Shown here one piece after another: positions 6,874 to 15,143 of a DNA stretch of 52,834 nucleotides. The stretch spans positions 1 to 52,834 of the forward strand of contig JAPZRU010000024.1 of NCBI GenBank assembly GCA_027531255.1, given 5' to 3'. The stretch's first letter is position 1. The number at the start of each line of letters is the position of its first letter. Source of the DNA: Steroidobacteraceae bacterium. GTDB taxonomy: Bacteria; Pseudomonadota; Gammaproteobacteria; Steroidobacterales; Steroidobacteraceae. Both the position numbers and the translations under genes were made by a program. Under the pieces are notes generated by a model, which was not told where the DNA came from, made no database searches, and saw only the letters and a program-made list of their open reading frames with translations.

Positions 6874-8456
6874 GCCGCCACCTTGCCGGTCTCCGCAGGC
6901 GCGCTCGTGCGGATCAGGTAGTCGAACGCGCCGAGCGCCGCGGTCGCGCCCGCGCCCATCGCGATCACGATCTGCTTGTAGGGCACCGTCGTCGCGTCGC
7001 CCGCCGCGAACACGCCCGGCACCGAGGTCTCGCCCTTGTCGTTGATCAGGATCTCCCCGCGCGGGCTGAGCGCAACGGTGCCCTTGAGGAATTCCGTGTT
7101 CGGCAGCAGGCCGATCTGCACGAAGATGCCTTCGAGCTCGACCCTGTTGATTTCGCCGCTCACGCGGTCCTTGTAGTTCAGGCCGACCACCTTCTGCCCG
7201 TCGCCGAGCACCTCGGTGGTCTGCGCGCTGACCAGCACGGTCACGTTCGGCAGCGAGCGCAGCTTGCGCTGCAGCACCTCGTCCGCGCGCAGCTTGGAGT
7301 CGAACTCGAGCAGCGTGACGTGCGCGACGATGCCGGCGAGGTCGATGGCCGCCTCGACGCCCGAGTTGCCGCCGCCGATCACCGCGACGCGCTTGCCCTT
7401 GAACAGCGGGCCGTCGCAGTGCGGGCAGTAGGCCACGCCCCTGTTCCTGTACTCGTTCTCGCCCGGCACGTTCATGTTGCGCCAGCGGGCACCGGTGGAC
7501 AGCACCACGCTCTTCGCGTGCAGCGACGCGCCGTTGGCGAGCTTCACCTCGATGAGCCCGCCCGGCTCCTGCGCCGGGATCAGCGCTTCCGCGCGCTGCA
7601 GGTTCATCACGTCGACGTCGTAGTCCTTGACGTGCTGCTCCAGCGCCACGGCCATCTTCGGGCCCTCGGTCTCGCGCACCGAGATGAAGTTCTCGATGCC
7701 CATGGTGTCCAGCACCTGGCCGCCGAAGCGCTCGGACGCGACGCCGGTGCGGATGCCCTTGCGCGCGGCGTAGATCGCCGCGGCCGCGCCGGCGGGACCG
7801 CCGCCGACGATCAGCATGTCGAACGGCGCCTTCGCGTTGATCTTCTCGGCCTCGCGCTCGGCGGCGCCGGTGTCGAGCTTGGCGAGGATCTGCGCGAGGT
7901 CCATGCGGCCCTGGCCGAACGGCTGGCCGTTCAGGAACACGCTCGGCACCGCCATCACCTGGCGGCTCTCGACTTCCGGCTGGAACAGCGCGCCGTCGAT
8001 GCCGACGTGCGTGACGCGCGGGTTGATCACCGCGAGCAGGTTCAGCGCCTGCACGACGTCCGGGCAGTTCTGGCACGACAGCGAGAAGAAGGTCTCGAAG
8101 CGGAACTCGCCGGGGAGCGCAGCCGCGCGCTCGAGCAGCTCCTGCTCGACCTTCGGCGGGTAGCCGCCGACCTGCAGCAGCGCGAGCACGAGCGAGGTGA
8201 ACTCGTGGCCGAGCGGTATGCCCGCGAACGTGACGCGGGCGGGCTCGCCGACGCGACGGATCGCGAACGACGGCCGGCGCGCGTCGTTGCCGTCGCGGAC
8301 GAGCGTGATCTTGTCCGACAGCGAGGCGATCTGCTCGAGGAGTCGGCCGAGTTCGCGCGACTTCTCGCCTTCGTCCAGCGAGGCGACGAGCTCGATCGGC
8401 AGCGTGAGCCGCTCGAGGTAGGCCTTCAACTGGGTCTGCAGGTTCTGGTCGAGCAT
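6864..8456 (-). CDS. ahpF: Alkyl hydroperoxide reductase subunit F (NADH:peroxiredoxin reductase)
   Basis: Flavoprotein disulfide reductase of 530 residues that transfers electrons from NADH to AhpC. The order of parts is canonical. An N-terminal tandem thioredoxin-fold domain (about 1-200) carries the redox pair C128-Q-N-C131. A FAD-binding motif [10 protein letters not shown] lies at about 217-226. The active-site disulfide is C344-P-H-C347, the NAD-binding motif I-G-G-G-N-S-G-V-E lies near 365, and the C-terminal FAD motif is G-V-F-A-A-G-D-A-T. Start ATG has AAGGAG upstream. It lies 148 bp downstream of ahpC on the same strand, with a strong hairpin between them. Confidence 0.97.
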   Translation of the reverse strand: MLDQNLQTQLKAYLERLTLPIELVASLDEGEKSRELGRLLEQIASLSDKITLVRDGNDARRPSFAIRRVGEPARVTFAGIPLGHEFTSLVLALLQVGGYPPKVEQELLERAAALPGEFRFETFFSLSCQNCPDVVQALNLLAVINPRVTHVGIDGALFQPEVESRQVMAVPSVFLNGQPFGQGRMDLAQILAKLDTGAAEREAEKINAKAPFDMLIVGGGPAGAAAAIYAARKGIRTGVASERFGGQVLDTMGIENFISVRETEGPKMAVALEQHVKDYDVDVMNLQRAEALIPAQEPGGLIEVKLANGASLHAKSVVLSTGARWRNMNVPGENEYRNRGVAYCPHCDGPLFKGKRVAVIGGGNSGVEAAIDLAGIVAHVTLLEFDSKLRADEVLQRKLRSLPNVTVLVSAQTTEVLGDGQKVVGLNYKDRVSGEINRVELEGIFVQIGLLPNTEFLKGTVALSPRGEILINDKGETSVPGVFAAGDATTVPYKQIVIAMGAGATAALGAFDYLIRTSAPAETGKVAAAA

Positions 8457-8551
8457 CGGAACACTCCTTCGCCTTCGTCGGTGTCTCTGTCTTCAGCCGG
8501 GCGGCGCGCGGCGATCCCTCGTCGCGCGCCCCGGTCGTCCGCCGTCACCCG

Positions 8552-8580
8552 TCGGTGCGTGCCACCGGGGCACGCACCGA
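8552..8580 (-). terminator. Strong hairpin between ahpC and ahpF
   Basis: Perfect 12-bp inverted repeat (8552-8563 with 8569-8580) with a 5-base loop, beginning 24 bases after the ahpC stop on the minus strand. There is no T-run on the downstream side. It could be a partial terminator or an RNA-stabilising stem giving more AhpC than AhpF, as commonly seen for ahpCF operons. Confidence 0.5.
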
Positions 8581-8604
8581 GCGGGCTGCGGCGCCGTACG
8601 GACC

Positions 8605-9168
8605 TCAGATCTTGCCGACCAGGTCCAGCGAGGGCGCCAGCGTCTTCTGGCCCTCTTCCCACTTCGCCGGGCAGACCTCGCCCGGGTGCGAGGCGACGTA
8701 CTGCGCGGCCTTCACCTTGCGCAGCAGCTCCGCCGCGTTGCGGCCGACGCCGCCAGCGCTGATCTCGAGGATCTGGATGACGCCCTTCGGGTCCACGACG
8801 AAGGTGCCGCGGTCCGCGAGGCCCACGCCCTCGATCAGCACGTCGAAGTTGCGCGACAGCACGTGATTCGGGTCGCCGACCAGCGGGTACTTGATCTTCT
8901 TGATCGTGTCCGACGCGTCGTGCCACGCCTTGTGCGTGAAGTGGGTGTCGGTCGACACGCCGTAGATCTCGACGCCGATCTTCTGGAAGTCGGCATAGAG
9001 GTCGGCGAGGTCGCCGAGCTCGGTCGGGCAGACGAAGGTGAAGTCCGCCGGGTAGAAGAAGAACACGGACCACTTGCCGCGGACGGACTGGTCGGTGACT
9101 TCGACGAACTTGCCGTTGTGGAACGCGGTCGCCTTGAACGGCTTGATCTCGGTGTTGATCAGGGACAC
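8605..9168 (-). CDS. ahpC: Alkyl hydroperoxide reductase subunit C (typical 2-Cys peroxiredoxin)
   Basis: Cytoplasmic peroxidase of 187 residues, exactly the classic AhpC length. The peroxidatic cysteine is C47 in F-T-F-V-C-P-T-E and the resolving cysteine is C166 in [10 protein letters not shown]. It reduces H2O2 and organic peroxides and is recycled by AhpF, encoded next. The start is GTG at 9168, preceded by AAGGAGA at a normal distance; the upstream in-frame ATG at 9243 would add a non-homologous stretch and lies within the promoter. Its promoter carries an OxyR-type site. Confidence 0.97.
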   Translation of the reverse strand: MSLINTEIKPFKATAFHNGKFVEVTDQSVRGKWSVFFFYPADFTFVCPTELGDLADLYADFQKIGVEIYGVSTDTHFTHKAWHDASDTIKKIKYPLVGDPNHVLSRNFDVLIEGVGLADRGTFVVDPKGVIQILEISAGGVGRNAAELLRKVKAAQYVASHPGEVCPAKWEEGQKTLAPSLDLVGKI

Positions 9169-9222
9169 GTGCTGTTCTCCTTGAGGGGGGTTGTTGAGGG
9201 GAAAGGCCCCGAATACGCCGCC

Positions 9223-9287
9223 ATCGTAGGGGCGGTCGTCCATCGAAGCAATCGATCATGGTTACCGGAGCAATAGGCCATGCCTAT
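9223..9287 (-). promoter_or_regulatory. ahpC promoter with OxyR-type binding site
   Basis: Reading the minus strand, a -35 TTGCTT (plus 9246-9251) and a -10 TACGAT (plus 9223-9228) are separated by 17 bp. Abutting the -35 on the upstream side is ATAG-N7-CTAT at 9273-9287, part of the perfect 6-bp inverted repeat ATAGGC/GCCTAT. Seven bases further toward the promoter are degenerate tetramers TTAC (9262-9265) and ATCG (9251-9254). This keeps the four-tetramer, N7-spaced OxyR layout, with one half perfect and one half weak. A weak -35 with an activator site adjoining it is the normal OxyR arrangement. No oxyR gene lies in the window. Confidence 0.6.
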
Positions 9288-9451
9288 CAATAATCCGGGC
9301 CCGCCGGGCGCGGCTGCACAGGGTACGCCCGTTCCGCGACGGCGGCGCGACACGGTCGTTCGAACCGTTACCGCGACGGTCTCGTGCGGGCCGACGCCGA
9401 CCGGGTCGCGGGCCTCGGCCTGCCGCCGGGCACCCCGCCCGCGTCAAGCGC

Positions 9452-10081
9452 TCACGGTCGCCACGCGCGCAGCAGCGTGTCCACGCAGGTGCGCACGTAA
9501 GCAGCCCGTTCTTCGCGCGTCGCGGTCGGCATTCCAAGTTCGACGCGGTAGCGGAACTCGCCCTGCACCATCGCGAGGAACTGCACCGCGGTGGTGTAGG
9601 GCTCGCCGATGCGGATGCGCCCGGCCTCCGCCTGCCGCTGCAGGTAGGCCGCGAACAGCTCGGTCATCCGGTGCACGATCGTGTCGTAGAACATCCGCGG
9701 CAGTTCGGGGCGCCGGCGGCTCTCGCTCAGGATCGTCGCGTGCAGCCGATCGACCTCCGGGTCGAAGATCATCTCGAGGAAGTCGCAGCCGAGTTCGAAA
9801 AGCACCTGCTCGATCGGGCCGGCGTCCGGCGCGCCGAGGTCCACGCGGCCGAAGACGTCGCCGCAGCCGGCGCCGATCGCGGCGACGAACAGCGCTTCCT
9901 TGTCCGGGAAGTGCGAGTAGATCGTGACCTTCGACACCCCGGCGGCGGCCGCGACGGCGTCGAGGCTGACCCGCTCGTACGACTCCTGGGTGAACAGGGA
10001 CCGCGCGGCCGCGACGATGGCGTCGTGCTTCTCGGCGCTCTTCGGCCGGCCACGGCGAGCGGCGGTCTCGGCGGACGTCAC
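9452..10081 (-). CDS. TetR/AcrR-family transcriptional repressor
   Basis: Regulator of 209 residues. The N-terminal basic arm (R-R-G-R-P-K) leads into a TetR helix-turn-helix at about residues 17-62, including A-A-R-S-L-F, V-S-L-D-A-V-A-A-A-A-G-V-S-K-V-T-I-Y-S-H-F and D-K-E-A-L-F. A variable ligand-binding region resembling TetR_C of the AefR type follows. GTG at 10081 is chosen because GGAGGG lies just upstream and the HTH then starts at the usual place. The gene is divergent from the ABC export operon and shares a promoter region with a palindrome, so it most likely represses that operon and itself. The inducer is unknown. Confidence 0.88.
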   Translation of the reverse strand: MTSAETAARRGRPKSAEKHDAIVAAARSLFTQESYERVSLDAVAAAAGVSKVTIYSHFPDKEALFVAAIGAGCGDVFGRVDLGAPDAGPIEQVLFELGCDFLEMIFDPEVDRLHATILSESRRRPELPRMFYDTIVHRMTELFAAYLQRQAEAGRIRIGEPYTTAVQFLAMVQGEFRYRVELGMPTATREERAAYVRTCVDTLLRAWRP

Positions 10082-10104
10082 GGCACCCTCCAGCGAATCG
10101 AGCC

Positions 10105-10134
10105 TTGACGAACCATACCGTACAGTATTGTAAT
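10105..10134. promoter_or_regulatory. Overlapping divergent promoters with TetR-type operator
   Basis: Plus-strand promoter: TTGACG at 10105-10110, an 18-bp spacer, and TGTAAT at 10129-10134 (each 5 of 6 to consensus), serving the export operon that starts at 10217. A minus-strand -10 TACAAT (plus 10127-10132) would serve tetR. Within the spacer lies ATAC-C-GTAC-A-GTAT at 10115-10128, a 14-bp palindrome centred on GTAC with one mismatched pair. It covers both promoters, so one bound repressor could silence both directions. Confidence 0.65.
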
Positions 10135-10216
10135 TCCGATTAACTGAACTGCACGGGTCAGTATATCGCCCTGGCGGGCGCGAATCTCGCGCCGCGGCCC
10201 GGCCGAACGGACGGTC

Positions 10217-11356
10217 ATGCTCGGAATAGCGCTCAAGATGCTGCTGGGAGACCGGGTCAAGTACCTCGGCCTGATCTTCGGCATCGCCTTCGCCACCCTG
10301 CTGATGACCCAGCAGGTGTCCATCTTCGTCGGCCTCCTGACCTGGGGCGCGAACCCCGTGCTGGACGTCCGCGAGGCGCACGTATGGGCGATGGACCCGC
10401 GCGTGCGGCAGGCGGACGAGGGCCTCGCGATCAGCGACGCCGAACTGTACCGAGTGCGGTCCGTGGAGGGCGTCGAGTGGGCGGTGCCGTACTTCCGCGG
10501 CACGACCACCGTGAAGACCGCCGAAGGCCGCGTGAACGCGCTGACGCTGATCGGCGTCGACAACGCGAGCCTCGTCGGCCTGCCGCCCGAGAACCGCGCC
10601 GCGGCCGCCGAGGCGATCCGCGGCCGCAACGCGATGGTGCTCGACGAGACGCTGGTCGGGCGCATCTGGAGCGACGGCCGCGATCCCGTCGGCGAGATCG
10701 TCGAGATCAACGACAACCGCGTGACGATCGCGGCGACCACCGATGCGCTGCCGACCTTCGCCGGCCTGCCGGTCGGCTACATGAAGTTCACCGACGCGAT
10801 CACGATCACGCCGCCCGAGCGCAACAAGCTGTCGTTCGTGCTGGTGCACGCGCGCGACGGCGTCGCGCCCGCGGAACTCGCGCGCCGCATCGAGGCGCAG
10901 ACGGGCCTGAAGGCGCGCACGCGCGAGGACTTCGCCCGCGCGGGCGTGAACTTCATCGTCACGAACACCGGCATCCCGGCCTCGTTCGGCATCGCCATCG
11001 GCCTCGGCGTCGTGGTCGCGGTCGTCATCACCGCGCTGACGCTCGCGATGTTCATCGCCGAGAACCTGAAGAGCTTCGGCGCGCTGAAGGCGATCGGCGT
11101 GACGAACGGGCAGATCCTCGGGATGGTGCTGGCGCAGTCGCTGCTGGTCGGCATCACCGGCTTCGGCCTCGGCATCGGCGGCACCGCGGCGTTCCTCGCG
11201 GGCGCCGAGACCGATCCGAACCTCGACGGCTTCCTGCTGCACTGGCAGGTGATCGTCGGCGCCCTCGTCGCGATCCTCTCGATCGTCGTCGCCTCCGCGC
11301 TGCTCTCGGTCCGTCGCGTGCTGAAGCTCGACGCAGCCGTCGTGTTCCGGGGCTGA
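10217..11356 (+). CDS. ABC exporter permease, FtsX/MacB (DevC-like) family
   Basis: Inner-membrane permease of 379 residues with the MacB/FtsX topology. One N-terminal transmembrane helix (residues about 15-40) is followed by a large periplasmic domain (about 45-260). Three C-terminal helices follow, with the FtsX motif near F-G-A-L-K-A-I-G-V-T-N-G-Q-I-L. It is separate from its ATPase, as in DevBCA-type systems and unlike fused MacB. First gene of a four-gene operon (permease, ATPase, periplasmic adaptor, outer-membrane channel) and the direct target of the TetR-controlled promoter. The cargo is unknown; small toxic molecules or glycolipids are typical. Confidence 0.88.
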   Translation: MLGIALKMLLGDRVKYLGLIFGIAFATLLMTQQVSIFVGLLTWGANPVLDVREAHVWAMDPRVRQADEGLAISDAELYRVRSVEGVEWAVPYFRGTTTVKTAEGRVNALTLIGVDNASLVGLPPENRAAAAEAIRGRNAMVLDETLVGRIWSDGRDPVGEIVEINDNRVTIAATTDALPTFAGLPVGYMKFTDAITITPPERNKLSFVLVHARDGVAPAELARRIEAQTGLKARTREDFARAGVNFIVTNTGIPASFGIAIGLGVVVAVVITALTLAMFIAENLKSFGALKAIGVTNGQILGMVLAQSLLVGITGFGLGIGGTAAFLAGAETDPNLDGFLLHWQVIVGALVAILSIVVASALLSVRRVLKLDAAVVFRG

Positions 11357-11398
11357 GCCGATGCGCCGCACCCCCTCGGTATCGCCGGAGCCCGGCCG

Positions 11399-12127
11399 AT
11401 GACGTACGCCGCCGTCGCCCGCCAGGTCGTCATGGAGTTCGCGAACGGCGAGGACCGCACGCGCGTGCTCCACGGCGTGGATCTCGCACTGCCGCTCGGG
11501 CGGATGTCGTTCCTGGTCGGGCCTTCCGGTTCCGGCAAGACGACGCTGCTGTCCATCCTGTCGGGCACGCTGACGCCCACCGGCGGCGAGGTCGAGGTGA
11601 TGGGCGAGCGGCTCGACCGCATGCAGCCGGCCGATCTCGTGCGCTTCCGCCGGCGCCGCATCGGCTTCGTGTTCCAGCAGTACAACCTGCTCGCCGCGCT
11701 GTCCGCCGCCGAGAACGCCGCGGTGCCGCTGATCGCCGACGGCGTGGCGTGGGGCACCGCGGTGCGGCGCGCGCGCGAGGTGCTCGCGCGACTCGGCCTC
11801 GCGGGGCACGAGCACAAGCTGCCGCGCCAGCTCTCGGGCGGCCAGCAGCAGCGCGTCGCGATCGCGCGCGCACTCGTGCACGAACCCGCGCTCGTCGTCT
11901 GCGACGAGCCGACCGCGGCGCTCGACGCGCAGTCCGGCCGCGCGGTGATGGACCTGCTCGATGCCGCCTCGGACGACGCTTCCCGCGCGGTGCTCGTCGT
12001 CACGCACGACGACCGCATCTACCGCTACGCCGACCAGATCTTCGCGATCGAGGACGGGCGGCTGGTCGACGCCGACGCGTCGCACCTGCCGCACGCCCTC
12101 CCCGAACACGGAACGAACGCCCCATGA
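11399..12127 (+). CDS. ABC exporter ATPase, MacB/LolD/DevA-type
   Basis: ATP-binding subunit of 242 residues. Walker A is G-P-S-G-S-G-K-T at about residues 41-48, the Q-loop lies in F-V-F-Q-Q-Y-N-L-L, the signature is L-S-G-G-Q-Q-Q-R, Walker B is A-L-V-V-C-D-E-P, and the switch histidine is in V-V-T-H-D-D. Q-Q-Y-N-L-L is the family hallmark of the MacB/LolD group. It lies 42 bp after the permease and overlaps the adaptor gene by ATGA. It powers export through the neighbouring permease. Confidence 0.93.
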   Translation: MTYAAVARQVVMEFANGEDRTRVLHGVDLALPLGRMSFLVGPSGSGKTTLLSILSGTLTPTGGEVEVMGERLDRMQPADLVRFRRRRIGFVFQQYNLLAALSAAENAAVPLIADGVAWGTAVRRAREVLARLGLAGHEHKLPRQLSGGQQQRVAIARALVHEPALVVCDEPTAALDAQSGRAVMDLLDAASDDASRAVLVVTHDDRIYRYADQIFAIEDGRLVDADASHLPHALPEHGTNAP

Positions 12128-13071
12128 ATCCCAAGCTGGTCCTCGCGCGCCGCGCCGTGCTCCCGCTCGCCGCGCTCGGCCTGATCGCCTTCGCCTTCAC
12201 CGTCGCGAACCGCCCCGAGGTGGATGCGGCTGCCGCCACGCCGGCCGGGGCGCCCGCCTCCGCGGCTCCGGGTGCGGGCGCGGTGGTCGCGGCGCTCGGT
12301 CTCGTCGAGCCGTCGAGCGAGACCATCGCCGTCGCCGCGGAACTCCCCGGCATCGTGCGCGAGGTGTACGTGACGGCGGGCCAGGACGTCGCCGCAGGCG
12401 CGCCGCTGTTCCGGCTCGACACGCGCGCGGTCGAGGCGCAGCTGGCCGCCGCGCGCGCGGCGCTGCGCGTGGCCGAGGTCGAGGCGCGCGACGCTCGCGC
12501 CCGCGCCGAGCTCTACACCACGATCACCGACGCGCGTGCGGTGAGTGCGGACGAGAAGGACCGCGTGCGCTTCGCCGCCGAACGCGCGCAGGCCACCGTC
12601 GCGCTGCGCGCCGCCGAGGTGAAGCAGCTCGAGACGGATCTCGCGCGGCTGACCGTGCGCAGCCCGCTCGCGGGTCGCGTACTGCGCGTGAACGTGCGCG
12701 CCGGCGAGTTCGCGCCGGCCGGCCCGAGCAGCGAGCCGCTGATCGCGCTCGGCGACGTCACGCCGCTGCACGTGCGCGTGCAGATCGACGAGGAGGACGC
12801 CTCGCGGATCGAGGCCGGCGCGGCCGCCGAGGGGGCGCTGCGCGGCGACAACGCGCGTCGCGTCGCGCTCCGCTTCGTGCGCTTCGAGCCGCAGGCGACC
12901 CCGAAGCGGAATCTCACCGGCGGGGCGGAGCGCATCGACACGCGCGTCGTCGAGGCGATCTACGCGTTCGAGCCGACGGAGCTGCGCGCGTTCGTCGGCC
13001 AGCAGATGGACGTGTTCGTCGAGGCGCGGCCGGTGACGGCGCGCGTGGCGAGCGCGGCCGGAGCCCCCTGA
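12124..13071 (+). CDS. Periplasmic adaptor (HlyD/DevB membrane-fusion protein)
   Basis: Membrane-fusion protein of 315 residues, anchored by an N-terminal helix (V-L-P-L-A-A-L-G-L-I-A-F-A-F). A biotinyl-lipoyl half motif (G-I-V-R-E-V-Y-V-T-A-G-Q-D-V-A-A-G-A-P-L) lies near residues 75-95. An alpha-helical hairpin rich in Ala, Arg and Glu spans about 100-175. The second lipoyl half (V-R-S-P-L-A-G-R-V-L-R-V) and a beta-barrel domain follow. It connects the ABC permease to the outer-membrane channel encoded next. Translation is coupled on both sides (ATGA at 12124; stop and next start share a base at 13071). Confidence 0.9.
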   Translation: MNPKLVLARRAVLPLAALGLIAFAFTVANRPEVDAAAATPAGAPASAAPGAGAVVAALGLVEPSSETIAVAAELPGIVREVYVTAGQDVAAGAPLFRLDTRAVEAQLAAARAALRVAEVEARDARARAELYTTITDARAVSADEKDRVRFAAERAQATVALRAAEVKQLETDLARLTVRSPLAGRVLRVNVRAGEFAPAGPSSEPLIALGDVTPLHVRVQIDEEDASRIEAGAAAEGALRGDNARRVALRFVRFEPQATPKRNLTGGAERIDTRVVEAIYAFEPTELRAFVGQQMDVFVEARPVTARVASAAGAP

Positions 13072-14420
13072 TGCGCCGCGCACTCCTGGTCGCCGCGCTG
13101 GGTCTCGCGCTCGGCGCGTGCAGCACGACGCGTCCCGCGCCCCCGACGGTGGCCGTCCCGCAGGCCTGGCAGGTGCAGCCTGCGGTCCCCACGAGCGCGC
13201 CGGCCGATGCGTGGTGGCGCGACGCCACGGACGACCCGGTCCTGCAGGCCCTGCTCGTGGAAGCGGGTGCCACCGAGGACGTCGCGATCGCGCGCGCGCG
13301 TCTGGCGGAGGCGGACGCGCGGCTGCGCGCGGCGCGGGCGACGCTGCTGCCGGCGCTGCGCGCGACCGCGGGCGTCGAGTGGCGCAGCCCCGACCCGGGC
13401 GCCTCGTCGACCGTCGGCACCGGCGGCGCGATGCTCGAGGCGCCGGTCGACGTGTCCGGTGCGCTGCGCACGCGTACCGGCGCGGCCGGCGAGCGGCGCC
13501 GGGCCGCGGCGGCGGACCTCGCGCTCGCTCGCGCCGATTCGCGTCGCAGCGCCGGGCAGCTCTACGCGGCGCTGCGCGTGGCGCAGGCCAGCTACGCGGC
13601 CGCGGAGCGGCAGAGCCGCGCGGCGGACGAGAGCCTCGAACTGGCGCGGGCGAGGGCGCGCGCGGGGCTCGACTCGGGACTCGCGGTCGCGCAGGCGCAG
13701 TCCGCCGCGGACGCGGCGCGCGCCCGCCTGCCCGGTTTCCGCCAGGCGGAGACCCAGGCGCGCCTCGGCCTCGAGGCGCTGCTGGGGCAGGTGCCGGGTG
13801 CGTTCGCGCAGCGTCTCGCCCCGGCGTCGACGCCGGTACTCGACGTGCTGCGCCTGCTCGACGCGCCGGCCGCCGTGATCGCGCGGCGCGCGGACCTGCG
13901 TGCCGCGGAGGCGCGGCTCGCCGCCGCCGGGCTCGACGCGAGCGCTGCGCGCGCCGACCGCTGGCCGACCGCGACGCTGTCCGCCGCGTTCACGCGCAAC
14001 GGCGATTCGCGTGCGCCCGACGTCGACCTGCTGAGCGGCGGGCTCACGGCGGTCGCCACGCTGTTCGACTTCGGCCGGCTCGACGCGCTCGCGGACGCCG
14101 CCGGCGCGCAGGCCGAGGCCGAGGCTGCCGCGTACCGTCGCGCCGTCACGTTCGCGGTGAGCGAGGTGGAACTCGAGGCCGATCGCGTGCTGCGGGCGCG
14201 GGAACAAGCGGCAGCGAGCCGCGCCGCCGCGACATCCGCGCGCGACGAGGCCGAACTCGCGCGGGCCCGCTACGCGTCGGGGCTGACCAGCTTCCTCGAC
14301 GTGCTGCTGGCCGAGCGCGCCGTCGCGGATGCCGAGATTGCGCAGGCCGCGGCGGACGGGCGCGTGGTGGACGCCGGTGTCGCGCTCGCGGCTGCGCTCG
14401 GGCTCGGCCAGGAGCCGTGA
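13071..14420 (+). CDS. Outer-membrane efflux lipoprotein (TolC/NodT family)
   Basis: Channel component of 449 residues. It begins with a lipoprotein signal peptide whose lipobox is L-G-A-C at about residues 15-18, so the mature protein is lipidated. Two repeats of the OEP domain follow, recognisable by long Ala/Arg/Glu helices with the pattern A-R-A-R-L-A-E-A-D-A-R-L-R-A-A in the first half and A-R-A-R-Y-A-S-G-L-T-S-F-L-D-V-L in the second. It completes a full envelope-spanning exporter. Its ATG shares a base with the adaptor stop. Confidence 0.92.
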   Translation: MRRALLVAALGLALGACSTTRPAPPTVAVPQAWQVQPAVPTSAPADAWWRDATDDPVLQALLVEAGATEDVAIARARLAEADARLRAARATLLPALRATAGVEWRSPDPGASSTVGTGGAMLEAPVDVSGALRTRTGAAGERRRAAAADLALARADSRRSAGQLYAALRVAQASYAAAERQSRAADESLELARARARAGLDSGLAVAQAQSAADAARARLPGFRQAETQARLGLEALLGQVPGAFAQRLAPASTPVLDVLRLLDAPAAVIARRADLRAAEARLAAAGLDASAARADRWPTATLSAAFTRNGDSRAPDVDLLSGGLTAVATLFDFGRLDALADAAGAQAEAEAAAYRRAVTFAVSEVELEADRVLRAREQAAASRAAATSARDEAELARARYASGLTSFLDVLLAERAVADAEIAQAAADGRVVDAGVALAAALGLGQEP

Positions 14421-14552
14421 CGCGGCCACGCCGCGAGCCCGGCGCGCCAAGAGCAACGCCGCGCGTCGAGCGGCTCCCCGACCTGCGCCGGCTTCGGCCT
14501 CGAACGGACCTCCGCGGCTCGTGATCCGCCGAGCGCGTGGGCGCCGGGCCTT

Positions 14553-14972
14553 TCAGATGCCGGTCGGCGCCGGCGGCCGCCACAGACGGCGGATGCGCAG
14601 GAACCCGGAGTAGAGCGCCTCGAGCACCGGCAGCATGCCGGGCAGCGCGGCGAGGCGCGCGAGCCAGCGGTAGCCGGGCAGCCGATCCCAGACGGTGGTG
14701 AACGCGGCTGCGCCGTCCACGAGCGACCCGTCCGCACGCCGCACGTGCAGGCGGGCGAGGGCCGCACCGCGGTCGAGCCCGGGGCCGAGCGCTTCGCCGG
14801 CGCACCTCGCGACGTCCACCCACGCGATCTCGTCGGCGCCGCGCTGGCCGCGGTAGCTCGCGATCTCTCGGGAGCAGAGCGGGCAGTCGCCGTCGAAATA
14901 GACGGTCAGTTCGGGATCGCCGTCGCGCGCGGCGGCGGCGTGGCGTTCCAGGTCTTCGACGGTCGTGCCCAT
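14553..14972 (-). CDS. DUF393 thiol-disulfide oxidoreductase-like (DCC family) protein
   Basis: Small protein of 139 residues with the DCC signature Y-F-D-G-D-C-P-L-C-S-R-E at about residues 25-36. A thioredoxin-like CxxC (C30, C33) is embedded in it. The rest is a compact domain ending in a hydrophobic C-terminal helix (L-Y-S-G-F-L-R-I-R-R-L-W). Start ATG at 14972 has AGGAGA upstream. DCC proteins are often found beside cryptochromes/photolyases, and here it is divergent from a photolyase-like gene with 171 bp between them. The biochemical role is unproven. Confidence 0.85.
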   Translation of the reverse strand: MGTTVEDLERHAAAARDGDPELTVYFDGDCPLCSREIASYRGQRGADEIAWVDVARCAGEALGPGLDRGAALARLHVRRADGSLVDGAAAFTTVWDRLPGYRWLARLAALPGMLPVLEALYSGFLRIRRLWRPPAPTGI

Positions 14973-15143
14973 GATCGCTCTCCTGCGGCTCGGCGGCGCG
15001 GTCCTCGCGCCGGTCCGCCCCGTGCATCGTGCCCCGGATTTCGCTCCGGACCTGCGACGCGATTCACGGACGCTGCACTCGAACGGGAAACCGCGCATCG
15101 GGTTGAACCGAAGTGCAGGTCGAACCCGCTGCCGGCCGCGCCG

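Noticed and set aside
9452-12109. Extension of the tetR frame to 885 codons
   Set aside because: The upstream part is antisense to the ABC export operon. The TetR fold starts right after the GTG at 10081, which has a good ribosome binding site.
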